A stretch of DNA of 50,116 bases from Hydrogenophaga sp. NFH-34 (GTDB taxonomy: Bacteria; Pseudomonadota; Gammaproteobacteria; Burkholderiales; Burkholderiaceae_C): the NCBI RefSeq assembly GCF_021401345.1, contig NZ_JACBGE010000030.1:1-50116 (forward strand), in the 5' to 3' direction. Positions 15,904 to 25,600 of this stretch are shown one piece after another. The notes beneath the pieces are model-generated. The model did not search any database and had not been told where the DNA came from. It worked only from the letters and a program-made list of their open reading frames with translations. The first letter of the stretch is position 1. Every line of letters starts with the position of its first letter. Both the position numbers and the translations under genes were made by a program.

Positions 15904-16520
15904 GCGCCGTTTCCACCACTGGCACCACGCCGCGTCCTCGTTCGCACACTCGCTCAAGTCGGCGCGCTCGCATCGTGCTCGCAGGCCTCGCCGCCTGCGG
16001 CCTCGCTGCGCTGGCCTGGGCCTCCTTCGTGCATCCGCTGCCGCGCCTGGCCTACAACCCGTCCGACAGCGTGGCGGTCGGCTGGTATCGCGTCGATCCG
16101 CTCTATCCGCCCGCTCCGGGGGCGGGTTCGCTACCCCGTCCGCTACCACCGTCATTGCACGTCGGTAGCATCGTCCTGACCCGCTTGCCGGCAGACGCCG
16201 CCGCGCTGGCCGCGCAGCGCGGCTACCTGCCGACGCGCGTGCCCCTGCTCAAGCGCGTGGGTGCCGTCGCGCCGCAGGAAGTGTGCATCGCGGGTGGCAG
16301 CGTCCGCATCGACGGCGTGCCTTCGGCCGCCGTGCTGCCCGCTGACCGGCTGGGCCGTCCGCTGGCGTCCTGGCCGCAGTGCAGGCGGCTTCAGCCGGGT
16401 GAGCTGTTTCTGCTTAGCGTCACCAATCCGGCGTCGTTCGACAGCCGGTACTTCGGGCCGATCAGCGCATCCACAGTGATCGGCATCGCGCATCCGGTCT
16501 GGCTGGAGAAACGCCCGTGA
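15900..16520 (+). CDS. traF: Conjugal transfer signal peptidase TraF (S26 family)
   Basis: A 206-residue membrane-anchored serine protease; one transmembrane segment lies at about residues 25-44. The catalytic serine is expected at S57 in the NPSDSVAVGWY motif and the general-base lysine at K119 in LLKRVGA. Peptidases of this family process the conjugative pilin (TrbC in RP4). It overlaps the DUF2840 gene by ATGA, so it is the last gene of the parA operon. It is the only pilin-processing enzyme seen in the window. Confidence 0.9.
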   Translation: MSAVSTTGTTPRPRSHTRSSRRARIVLAGLAACGLAALAWASFVHPLPRLAYNPSDSVAVGWYRVDPLYPPAPGAGSLPRPLPPSLHVGSIVLTRLPADAAALAAQRGYLPTRVPLLKRVGAVAPQEVCIAGGSVRIDGVPSAAVLPADRLGRPLASWPQCRRLQPGELFLLSVTNPASFDSRYFGPISASTVIGIAHPVWLEKRP

Positions 16521-16956
16521 TGGCCGCCGACGCGCTGCACGTTGCCGTGCATCTTGTCGTGCCATCGGGCGTGTTGATCCGGTGGCATTCAACCTGTCGC
16601 CACGCGTGCAGTGCAAGCGCCCATCCTGCGGCTTGGGCGCTGCTTTCTCACGTGCAGGTGTCTTGCCTCGAACCTGCCGGGCCTGTGGCCCTGGCCGCGT
16701 TCGCCGGGGCGCTCGCTGCTCACGCAGCAGCGCCACCGGGCCGCAGGGGCTGGGAGCGGATGCGGGAGGCCAATGCGGAAGGCAAGACAAAAGGACGCGG
16801 CACCAGGCCGCGTGGAAAGCCAGTCTGCACGTGGGGTTGGCGCGGCACGGCGCGGCTTCGCCGCCGTGCCGCGTGTGGCGCAAGGCCCGCGCCGATGCAG
16901 GCATGTCCGCGTGCTTCTCACGACAGGACACGCTGTGGCTTCACTGGAGAGCGGCC
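16521..16956. other. Region between traF and relaxase, candidate oriT
   Basis: Open frames cross this stretch (one from about 16517 to 16960), but their products are low in complexity and unlike any family I know, so I do not call a gene. Two strong stem-loops lie at 16795-16813 (ACGCGGC/GCCGCGT) and 16841-16873 (a perfect 12-bp stem, CGCGGCACGGCG, 9-nt loop). Hairpins directly ahead of a relaxase gene are typical of an origin of transfer. The nick site cannot be placed from sequence alone. Confidence 0.45.
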
Positions 16957-18951
16957 ATGAGAAGCCGCCGCGATGACGATTTCCGCGTGCGGCCGAGTGC
17001 CCCGAAGAACCGGGGCAAGAGCCAGGGACAGAGCTTCGTCTCCAAGGTGCTCAAGCAGGCCGGCAAGGTTAGTGGCGGCAAGTCCTCGATGCGACATTCC
17101 GCAGCCGGTGGCAATGGCGCGCGAACCGGTCAACGTCCCGGATCGCGCTTGGGGCGCGGCCATACGGCGGCGCGCTTCGCGGGGGCGAAGCTGACGCCCA
17201 CCTCTCGGCGCGTGACTATCAAGACGCTGCTGGTGAATCACAAGCGGGCCAGCCCGCAGTCGCTCGCCAAGCACCTGCGCTACATCGAACGCGATGGCGT
17301 GGGCCGCGATGGCGAACCGGGGCAAGCCTACGGGCCGCAAACTGATGTGGCCGACCTTGACGCCTTCAAGGAACGCTGTGCCAATGACCGGCACCATTTC
17401 CGTTTCATCGTTGCGCCCGAGGATGGCGCGGAGCTGGAAGACCTGCGCACCTACACGCGGCACCTCATGGGCCGCATGGAAGCAGACCTGGGCACGAGCC
17501 TCGATTGGGTGGCGGTCGATCACTGGAACACAGACAACCCGCACACCCACCTGATCGTGCGCGGGCGCGACGACACGGGTGAAGACCTCATCATCGCGGG
17601 CGACTACATTGCCCACGGCTTCCGCCACCGAGCCGCCGAACTGGCGACGGAATGGCTGGGGCAGCGCACCGAGTTGGAGATCCATCAGAACTTGCAGCGC
17701 GAGGTGGAGCAAGAGCGGTGGACAAGCCTGGATCGGACGCTGCAAAGCGAGGCTGGCGAGAACGGCCAAGTGCATGTCGAACGGCTCAACGAACCCCACT
17801 TACAGCGCCAACGCCTGCTGCTGATCGGCCGTCTACAACGTTTACAGCATCTGGGCCTGGCCGACGAGACGCAACCCGGCATCTGGGCCGTCCATGTCGA
17901 TGCGGAGAAGACCTTGCGTGCGCTGGGCGAGCGCGGCGACATCATTCGCACCATGCAGCGGGCACTGCGCGGCGAGCCGCGCGAACTAGCGGTATTCGAG
18001 CCGGGCAACGAGTACCGCACCATCATCGGGCGCGTGGCCGCTAAGGGACTGGCCGACGAGATGCACGACCGTGGCTATCTGGTCATCGACGGCGTGGATG
18101 GCAAGGCCTACTACGTCGCGCTCAATGCCCGCGACGAACTGGCGAACTATCCCACTGGCGCTGTGGTGGAAGTGCGCGGTTCCTCCGAGGTGCGTGCCGC
18201 CGACAAGAACATCGCCGCGCTGGCGAGCGATGGCCTGTATCGCACCGATCATCACTTGGCGATAGAGCAAGGACAGGCCAAGGCTGGCCGCGACCCCCAG
18301 GAAGTGGTCGCGGCCCACGTCCGTCGGCTGGAAGCCTTGCGGCGTGCCGGCATCGTGCAGCGTGTGGCCGAAGGGCTATGGAAGGTGCCGGACGACTTGG
18401 CCGAGCGCGGCCGCCAGTACGACGCGCACCGGCTGGGCGGTGTCGCCGTGGAGCTGAAATCGCACCTCCCGATCGAGCGACAAACCCGAGTGATTGGGGC
18501 CACCTGGCTTGACCAGCAACTAGTCGGCGGCGCTCAAGGGCTGCGGGACCTGGGCTTTGGCAGCGATGCCAAACAAGCCCTGCAGCAACGTGCCGACTTC
18601 CTCGAAGAATTGGGGCTAGCCCAGCGGCGCGGGCAGCGCGTGATTCTTGCGCGAAATCTGCAGCGTAAGCTGCGCAACCAGGAGCTTGCCCGGACCGCGA
18701 AGGACATCGCCGCCGAAACGGGCCTGGAGCATCGCGCGTCAGCAGATGGGCAGCGCGTGGCTGGCATTTACCGGCGCTCGGTCATGCTCGCCAGCGGGCG
18801 GTACGCGATGCTTGTCGACGGCCTAGGCTTTAGCCTAGTACCGTGGCGGCCGGTGATTGAAAAGCTGCTAGGACAGCAACTCGCGGCGACGGTGACCAGC
18901 GGTGGCGTGTCGTGGGAGGTGGGGCGCGCCAGGGGGCCATCAGTCGGCTGA
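16957..18951 (+). CDS. MOBP-type relaxase with DUF3363 domain
   Basis: I start at 16957 because the basic sequence typical of the family (RDDDFRVRPSAPK) begins there; the frame is open further upstream but unrelated. The product has 664 residues. The N-terminal relaxase domain shows the tyrosine of LRYIERDG (about Y109), the HHFRFIVAPED block near residue 146 and the metal-binding DNPHTHLIV motif near residues 193-201. The C-terminal half is the DUF3363 region, with an arginine-rich end. It nicks the element at oriT and stays attached to the transferred strand. It corresponds to the gene called traR or rlx in Tn4371 relatives. Confidence 0.92.
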   Translation: MRSRRDDDFRVRPSAPKNRGKSQGQSFVSKVLKQAGKVSGGKSSMRHSAAGGNGARTGQRPGSRLGRGHTAARFAGAKLTPTSRRVTIKTLLVNHKRASPQSLAKHLRYIERDGVGRDGEPGQAYGPQTDVADLDAFKERCANDRHHFRFIVAPEDGAELEDLRTYTRHLMGRMEADLGTSLDWVAVDHWNTDNPHTHLIVRGRDDTGEDLIIAGDYIAHGFRHRAAELATEWLGQRTELEIHQNLQREVEQERWTSLDRTLQSEAGENGQVHVERLNEPHLQRQRLLLIGRLQRLQHLGLADETQPGIWAVHVDAEKTLRALGERGDIIRTMQRALRGEPRELAVFEPGNEYRTIIGRVAAKGLADEMHDRGYLVIDGVDGKAYYVALNARDELANYPTGAVVEVRGSSEVRAADKNIAALASDGLYRTDHHLAIEQGQAKAGRDPQEVVAAHVRRLEALRRAGIVQRVAEGLWKVPDDLAERGRQYDAHRLGGVAVELKSHLPIERQTRVIGATWLDQQLVGGAQGLRDLGFGSDAKQALQQRADFLEELGLAQRRGQRVILARNLQRKLRNQELARTAKDIAAETGLEHRASADGQRVAGIYRRSVMLASGRYAMLVDGLGFSLVPWRPVIEKLLGQQLAATVTSGGVSWEVGRARGPSVG

Positions 18952-19209
18952 CACTTGGCATTCTCTCGGCCAAGACAGCGTTGGTCTGCATCGTGACACC
19001 GCGGTAGCCATCTGATTCGCAAGGCACCGCCTCGAATTCTTAGGCAGGTCGATGCGCAAGTCATCCAGGGGGCGGCAGAGTTGCGGCACGCAAACGGGAG
19101 GGAGCCAAATTTCCCCGAGTGCCCGTGCCGCGACTGTTCCCCCACAAGCTCCACGAACGCGTCCACCCGGCCAGGGAGGGTAGGTAGCGAGAAATGCGCA
19201 GGCTGAAGA

Positions 19210-20601
19210 TCAAACCCGGCCCGCAAAGGCCCGTCGTATTGCCACCGCTGCGGCCCACTGAGCGGCTTGCCCCTGCAGCAGGCCATCGCTTGCTTTCAGG
19301 TAGCTGCGGCGCGCATCGAGCACCGTATTCAGATCCACCAAGCCCGCGTCGAACAGTCGTTCGCTTCTGGACGCCGCGTCAGCGCCAGCCGTCTGAGCCC
19401 GCGCAAGCGCTGTGACACCAGCGCGCGCAGCCTCCAGTTGCACGGCTGCCGTCTCGGCATCGGCGAGCGCACTCAACATGGCTTTCTCATAGGCCATCAT
19501 CACCTCCTGTGCCTTGGCCTCGTGGATCTCGATGTTGGCCCGGATGCGTCCTCCATCGAAAATGGGCAGAGAAAGTGCCACGCCATACCCCACCACGGTC
19601 GTGGGTGATGCGCTGGCTCCCGCAATACTCAGGCGTTCCCTGCTTCCTGACCAGTCGAGCGCGATACGTGGGTACAGGTCGCGCTTGGCAACCCCCAGGC
19701 GAGCGACCGCGGCCTCGACGGCGCGTGCTGGCCCTCGTACATCAGGCCGTCGCTCCAGCAATTCGATGGGCAGCAACACGGCCGGCATCGCGACCGCACC
19801 GTCGGCGATGGCAGGGAAGCGCAAATCCAGCGGTGGTTGTGAGGTGCCCAGTAAAACGGCCATCTGCCGCAGCCTCACATCCCGCGCGCCACGCAACTGC
19901 GCCGCGTTGGCGCGCTCCTGCCCGAGTTCGGCCGTCAGCCTGTCGATGTCCAGCTTGCTGACCTGGCCTGCCTCAAAGCGCCGCTGCGCCACATCGATCT
20001 GACGTTCCAGGGTGGCCCAGGCTTCGCGCGCAATGCCCTCTCGTTGGGTCAAGGACTGCGCGTCGAAGTAGGCCGTCATCACCTCTGCGGCGATCGCCAC
20101 GCGCATTGCCTGTCGTGCAAGCTCGGCACTCTCAAAGTCCCTGTCCGCCGCAAGACTGGCCAGTCCCTTGTCCCCGAAGAAATCCGGCTCCCAGCTTGCT
20201 TGAAAGCCACCACGCGCGAGCGTGGCCTTCGGGTCTGCAGCTGAGTCTCGCCCGCGTCGCAGACCGGCGCCCACATTCAACTGTGGGTAGTGATCGGCGT
20301 CGGCCGTGCGCACCAGTGCGCGAGCCTGTTCTACCCTGGCCGCAGCCATGCGCAGATCCCGGTTGGCCAGCAAAGCGGATTCGACCAGCGCATCCAGTTC
20401 CGAGTTGCCGAAGTCTCGCCACCATGCGGTGTTTGACATGGGCTTGCTGTGCGCACCTGCCCCGGCATCGAAGCTCCAGGCCGGTGGCACAGGGCTAGAT
20501 GAGGTGGCGATCGGAGGTGGCGTTGAGCACCCTGGCAGCAACACAAGCGCGAGCACTGACAGGGCGATTTTGGATCTGTGGTGGTTGACGAGGACGAGCA
20601 T
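19210..20601 (-). CDS. RND efflux outer membrane factor (OprM/NodT family lipoprotein)
   Basis: I choose the ATG at 20601, which has AGGAAA before it and gives a proper lipoprotein signal (LVLLPGC lipobox near residue 18); the upstream extension is not signal-like. The 463-residue product has two OEP repeats (WWRDFGNSELDALVESAL..., then YPRIALDWSGS...) and is full length. It forms a trimeric outer-membrane channel for the RND pump encoded on the other side of the tetR-type regulator. It is read divergently from that operon, behind a small lipoprotein gene. Confidence 0.92.
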   Translation of the reverse strand: MLVLVNHHRSKIALSVLALVLLPGCSTPPPIATSSSPVPPAWSFDAGAGAHSKPMSNTAWWRDFGNSELDALVESALLANRDLRMAAARVEQARALVRTADADHYPQLNVGAGLRRGRDSAADPKATLARGGFQASWEPDFFGDKGLASLAADRDFESAELARQAMRVAIAAEVMTAYFDAQSLTQREGIAREAWATLERQIDVAQRRFEAGQVSKLDIDRLTAELGQERANAAQLRGARDVRLRQMAVLLGTSQPPLDLRFPAIADGAVAMPAVLLPIELLERRPDVRGPARAVEAAVARLGVAKRDLYPRIALDWSGSRERLSIAGASASPTTVVGYGVALSLPIFDGGRIRANIEIHEAKAQEVMMAYEKAMLSALADAETAAVQLEAARAGVTALARAQTAGADAASRSERLFDAGLVDLNTVLDARRSYLKASDGLLQGQAAQWAAAVAIRRAFAGRV

Positions 20602-20678
20602 GAGAATTTCCTGAAGTTGCTTCGATGCGACCGGACGGCACTTGCTGTGGACGGCTTGGCTTTCGGCTAAGCCTGGAC

Positions 20679-20927
20679 TCACTGCAAGAGGTTCACGCAG
20701 CCATAGCCGCACTGACGAAGCAGTTCCGCATCTTTGGCCGCCTGCGAGCGGCGCCTCTGCTCAGTTGCTTCGAGGTCGCTTGAAGTCCCTGATGTGGGGG
20801 CAGCGAGCCCTTTGCCCTCGACCGAGGACGGTGCGCCGGATGAGAGGGACGAGCACCCGGCGAGCGTGACGAGCACGAGCGCCGGAATGGCGAGAAGGGA
20901 TCTGTGGGTCTTGGCAAGGGCTTTCAT
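20679..20927 (-). CDS. Small lipoprotein of unknown function, efflux-linked
   Basis: An 82-residue product with a clean signal peptide and lipobox (VTLAGC near residues 20-25). A Ser/Gly-rich linker and a short charged helix with two late cysteines (QCGYGC) follow. GGAAGA precedes the ATG. It lies 77 bp ahead of the outer membrane factor on the same strand and 79 bp from the divergent TetR gene, so it is the first gene of that transcript. I know no family for it. The two C-terminal cysteines five residues apart could form a disulfide in the periplasm. Confidence 0.7.
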   Translation of the reverse strand: MKALAKTHRSLLAIPALVLVTLAGCSSLSSGAPSSVEGKGLAAPTSGTSSDLEATEQRRRSQAAKDAELLRQCGYGCVNLLQ

Positions 20928-20943
20928 AGAAATCTTCCGACGG

Positions 20944-20986
20944 TTGACGTTTGGTTTCCATGACTGTACTATACGTGCAGTATAGT
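20944..20986. promoter_or_regulatory. Divergent efflux promoter with TetR-type operator
   Basis: A perfect 7-bp inverted repeat, ACTATACGTGCAGTATAGT, lies at 20968-20986. On the plus strand TTGACG (20944-20949), 17 bp and TACTAT (20967-20972) form a promoter for the regulator-pump operon whose -10 box overlaps the operator. On the minus strand TTGAAA, 17 bp and TACAGT read towards the lipoprotein gene through the same palindrome. A repressor bound here would shut off both directions. Confidence 0.75.
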
Positions 20987-21006
20987 TTCAACCAGCAATC
21001 AGAACC

Positions 21007-21561
21007 ATGCCCAATTCGTTAACACGCATCAGCGCGAAGCAGCGACTGATCGACGTCGCCTCCGAGATCGTTGCCACACGCGGCGTTCAGGAACTCACCC
21101 TTGAGGGCGTTGCTGCCGCGGCCGGCGTCACCAAAGGAGGTCTGATCTATCACTTCAAGACCAAAGACGACCTGCTGGCGGCTGTAGTCCAGGCGTTGAT
21201 AGAACAATGGGAGCAACGCAGCCGGGCCAAGGCCACGCAAGCGGGTAACACCAGCGGCGACATGCTGCGCGCCATGATCGATGACACCTTCGACATGCCC
21301 TCGGCCGAGCAACTGTTGATCAGCAATCTGCTCGCAGCAGCATCCAGCTATCCGCATCTGCTGGGCCCTGTGCGCGACCTCTACGGCCGCCTTTACAGCG
21401 AATTTTCCAAGTCCGGACCGAAGACCGGAACCGCATTGGTGATCGCCGCAGCACTCGACGGAGTTTCGATGCTCGAGCTTCTTGACTTCCATCGGTTCGA
21501 TGAAGCCCAACGCAAAGCCCTGCGCCAAGCGCTGCGCGCATTGGCCAAAGAAATTCCCTGA
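21007..21561 (+). CDS. TetR/AcrR family repressor of the efflux operon
   Basis: A 184-residue regulator with the TetR HTH at about residues 31-50 (TLEGVAAAAGVTKGGLIYHF) and a variable helical ligand-binding C-terminus. It begins 21 bp after the palindromic operator and 25 bp ahead of the adaptor gene, so it is probably autoregulated and released by a pump substrate. The inducer cannot be told from sequence. Confidence 0.92.
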   Translation: MPNSLTRISAKQRLIDVASEIVATRGVQELTLEGVAAAAGVTKGGLIYHFKTKDDLLAAVVQALIEQWEQRSRAKATQAGNTSGDMLRAMIDDTFDMPSAEQLLISNLLAAASSYPHLLGPVRDLYGRLYSEFSKSGPKTGTALVIAAALDGVSMLELLDFHRFDEAQRKALRQALRALAKEIP

Positions 21562-21586
21562 TTCATTCCATCTCGTTAGGACGACC

Positions 21587-22699
21587 ATGTCATCGTTGAC
21601 CTCTATGGCCGCGGCCGCCGCATTGCTCGCCGCGCTGACCGCCGGCTGTGCACGCACGCCCGCCCCCGCCCCCGCCATGGCCCGCCCGGTCAAGGTGGAG
21701 ACCATCTCCAGCACCGCAGTGCAAGCGAGTGAGTCCTTCGTCGGCACCGTGCGTGCGCGCCAGCGCTCCGAACTCGGCTTCGAATCTTCGGGACGCATCA
21801 GTGCCATCCTCGTGGATGTCGGAGACCGCGTGCGCTCGGGACAAGTACTCGCCCGCCTCGATGAAGCGCCAGCGCTTCGTCGTATTGAGAAAGCAGAAGC
21901 AGACCGCATCGCCGCTGCAGCGACATTGACCGAGCGAACGACCCAGTTGCGCCATAACGAGTCGCTGGCCAAGGATCAGATCGTCTCCCCGGTCACCCTG
22001 GAATCCGCGCAAACGCAATATCGCCTCGCCCAAAGCCAACTCCAGGCGGCCGAAGCGGCGCTGGCGCTGGCTCGGCGAGAATTGGCGCTGTCTCGCATCA
22101 CCGCCCCATTCGACGGCGTGATCGTTGCGCGCAACGTCCAGCCCTACTCCGACATCAGCGCAGGCCTGGCCGTGTTCCAGATCGAAGCCGGTCAGACGCT
22201 GGAAGTGGTGGCCATGCTGCCCGAGGCCGTGGCGGCGCGCATCGCCCCGGGCCAGGCGGCTCAAGCATCCATCTCGCAACCAGCCCAACCCAGTGCCACG
22301 CTGCCGCTGAAGCTGGAGCGGATCTCCAGCCGCAACGACAGCGGCTCATTGGTGCAAGCCATTTTCCGCATCGACGGCGTCGCGCCGACGCTGCGCAGCG
22401 GCGCCATGGTATCGCTGGAACTACCTGGGGTCGTGAACAAGCTGGTTTCGATCCCCGCTGCGGCGCTCGTGCCCGATACACAAGCCGGGCGGGGCAAGGT
22501 CTTCGTGCTGGAGAACGCCAAGCTCGTCGGGCGACCTGTTCAACTGGGAGAAGGATTGCTGCCCGACGGACGCATCCCGGTGACGTCTGGATTGAAGACC
22601 GGTGACCAAGTGGTGGTGGCTGGGGCGGCCTTCCTGAGCGAAGGCCAGGCGGCGGTTGCCCATGCGCCCACGACCCTGCTTCACGGAGCCAAGCCATGA
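21587..22699 (+). CDS. RND efflux periplasmic adaptor (membrane fusion protein)
   Basis: The ATG at 21587 begins a lipoprotein signal (LTAGC near residue 20) and has TTAGGA upstream. The 370-residue product has the HlyD/AcrA order: lipoyl-like half (FVGTVRARQRSELGFESSGRI), a coiled-coil hairpin (about residues 85-150), second lipoyl half (ITAPFDGVIVARNVQPYSDI) and a beta-barrel/membrane-proximal end. It links the inner-membrane pump to the outer-membrane channel. It overlaps the pump gene by ATGA. Confidence 0.93.
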   Translation: MSSLTSMAAAAALLAALTAGCARTPAPAPAMARPVKVETISSTAVQASESFVGTVRARQRSELGFESSGRISAILVDVGDRVRSGQVLARLDEAPALRRIEKAEADRIAAAATLTERTTQLRHNESLAKDQIVSPVTLESAQTQYRLAQSQLQAAEAALALARRELALSRITAPFDGVIVARNVQPYSDISAGLAVFQIEAGQTLEVVAMLPEAVAARIAPGQAAQASISQPAQPSATLPLKLERISSRNDSGSLVQAIFRIDGVAPTLRSGAMVSLELPGVVNKLVSIPAAALVPDTQAGRGKVFVLENAKLVGRPVQLGEGLLPDGRIPVTSGLKTGDQVVVAGAAFLSEGQAAVAHAPTTLLHGAKP

Positions 22700-25600
22700 A
22701 GCTCACCGAATCGGCACTGGGATCCAGCCGCCTCACCCTGTTCGTCGCGGTACTGGTCCTGTTTGCGGGCGTCTTCGCATTCCTGCGTTTTCCCTCCCAG
22801 GAAGAGCCCTCGACGACCATCCGCGATGCGATGATCTTTGTCTACAACCCCGGGCTGCCAGTCGAGCGGATGGAGCAACTCGTCGCGCGCCCACTGGAAG
22901 CACGTCTTCGCGAACTGCCCGAACTCAAGCACGTGGTCAGCACTGTGCGCACTGGGTCCGTGATCGTGCAGGTCACCATCCTGGAGCGCTACGCAGACCT
23001 CGCGCCGATCTGGCAAAAGGTCCGTGCCAAAGTCACTGAAGTGACGCCGCAGTTCCCCACCGGCACCTTGCCGCCGGTCGTCAATGATGACTTTGGGCGC
23101 GTCGCGGTCGCGTCGATTGCGGTGACCGCACCAGGCTTCTCGATGAGCGAGATGCGCGAGCCGCTCAAGCGGGTTCGTGATCGTCTTTACGAGCTGCCAG
23201 GTGTGCAGAACGTCAGCTTTCACGGCCTGCAGGACGAGCGCGTTTACATCGAGTTCGATCGGGCACGCCTGGCCGGATTGGGCCTGGCGGTACCCGCCGT
23301 GCTCCAGCAGTTGCAGCAACAGAACGTGGTGCTGTCGGGTGGTCAGATGGTGATGAGCGGACTCAACAGCGCGCTGGTGGCCTCCGGCGAAATACGCTCG
23401 ATGCAGGCTCTGCGTGAGTTCGTGCTCAGCGTGCCGGATCGCAATGGGCGCTCCGAGAACACCATCCGACTGGGCGACATAGCGCAGATCAAAGTCCTGC
23501 CCGCCGATCCGCCCGATTCCGCCGCCATCTACAAGGGCGAGCCGGCCGTGGTGCTCGGTGTGTCGATGCGCGCAGGCCAGAACATCAAGGCATTCGGCCA
23601 GAGCTTGAAGGAACGCATGAGCGAACTTCAGCAGCTATTGCCCGCCGGGTTCACGCTCGACTACGTCACCTTCCAGGCCGATGTCGTGGAGCGCGAGATG
23701 GGCAAGATGAACCGCGTGATGGGCGAGACCATCGTGATCGTCATGACGGTGGTCGTGCTCTTCCTCGGCTGGCGCGCCGGGATCATCGTCGGCAGCATCG
23801 TGCCCCTGACCATTTTGGGCACGCTGATCGCCATGCAGTTCCTGCACATCGAGCTGCACAGCGTCTCGATGGCCGCCATCATCATCGCGCTGGGTCTACT
23901 GGTGGACAACGGCATCGTCATCGTGGAGGACGTCGAGCGCCGACTGGCGGCCGGCGAGGCGCGGCGCGAGGCCTGCATCCAGGCTGGCAAGACACTGGCC
24001 ATTCCCCTGCTCACGTCCTCGCTGGTGATCATCTTCGCGTTCTCGCCCTTCTTCTTTGGCGACACCTCGATCAACGAGTATCTGCGCCCGCTGGTGGTGG
24101 TACTAACGATCGCCTTGCTGGGTTCCTGGCTGTTGTGTCTGACAGTGACGCCGCTGCTGTGCTACTACTTCCTCAAGGCATCGCCCCACGCCGCGCACGA
24201 TGCAGCTGGTGCCTCGAACGCTGGCCCTCACTCCGAAGCCCGCTTCTACAGGGCCTACCGTCGTGTCATCCATACGGTGCTGGATCACAAGCTGGTCTTC
24301 TTCGGCGCCATGGCGGCCCTGCTGGCTCTCGCCCTGATGCTTCTATCGACGGTACCTGCGGGATTTCTGCCGAAGTCGGACCGCCCACAGTACCAGGTCT
24401 CGATCGAACTCCAGCCGGGCAGCGACTCACGGGCCACACTTGCCAAGGTGCAGGAGATCAGCCGTTGGCTGTCCGACAAGAAGATCAACCCGGAGGTCAC
24501 GACCAGCATTGGCTATGTCGCAGATGGGGGGCCACGCATCATCCTCGGACTGAACCCGCCCCTGCCTGCTTCGCACATCGGCTATTTCACGGTCGGCGTC
24601 ACCTCCAAGAACGAGCTCGATACCATGATTGCGCGCACGCGCACCCACCTGTCGCAGACCTATCCGGAGATTCGCGGCGAGGTCAAACGGTTTTCGCTGG
24701 GCTCCAGCGACTCGGGTACGGTGGCTTACCGCATCTTCGGACCGGACGAGGCTGTGCTCAAAAGCCTTGGCGAGCAGATCAAAGGGGAACTGAGCAAGGT
24801 GCCAGGCGTCGTGGGCGTGCGCGACGATTGGAACAACCGCATCCCACGCGTCGATGTTCAGATCGACCAAGCCAAGGCTCGCCGACTGGGCGTGACCAGC
24901 GAGGACGTGGCCACCTCGCTTGCCGCCCGATTCTCCGGCGTCGATGTCTCGATGCTGCGCGACGGCGACACGCTGGTGCCCGTGGTCGTGCGCGGCACGC
25001 CGCTTCAACGTCAGCAGACGGAAGATGTAGCCAACACGCTTGTGTATCCGGTGGGCTCAACGCCAGTCCCCCTGTCAGCGATCGCCAGGGTGTCGCTGGC
25101 ATCCGAACCCTCCGTCGTTCGACGAAGAGATCTCTCGCGTACGTTGACTGTGGAGGGGCGCAGCGAAACCGAAACTGCCCAGCAGGTCGTGGATCGCTTG
25201 GCCCCCTTTGTCTCCGCATTGAAGCTGCCCTCAGGCTATTCCATCGAACTGGGCGCAGAGATCGAGGAGGCTGCCGAAGCCAACGCGGCACTCAGCGAGT
25301 ACCTGCCTCATGCGGCGATCGCAATGCTGATCTTGTTCATCTGGCAATTCGGCTCTTTCCGCAAGCTGATGCTGATCCTGTCCATCATCCCGTTCACGCT
25401 GATCGGCGTGGCACCTGCGCTGAAGCTGGCGGGTGAGCCCTTGGGCTTCATGGCGAACTTCGGCCTGCTCTCGTTGGCCGGGATCATCGTCAACAACGCA
25501 GTCCTGCTGCTGGAGCGCATCGAGGCCGAACTTCACGCGGGCCGCCACCCGCGCGATGCGGTCGTCAACGCGGCTGTTCAGCGTTTGCGCCCCATCGTGA

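Noticed and set aside
16517..16960. 147-codon frame between traF and the relaxase
   Set aside because: Its start touches the traF stop codon, but the product is Ala/His/Arg-rich without known relatives, and it includes strong stem-loops better explained as oriT. Kept as an open possibility.
22562..22573. Alternative TTG starts for rpmC, rplD and cytochrome b genes (44985, 48695, 42562)
   Set aside because: In each case the ATG just downstream has better Shine-Dalgarno spacing and agrees with the family N-terminus.
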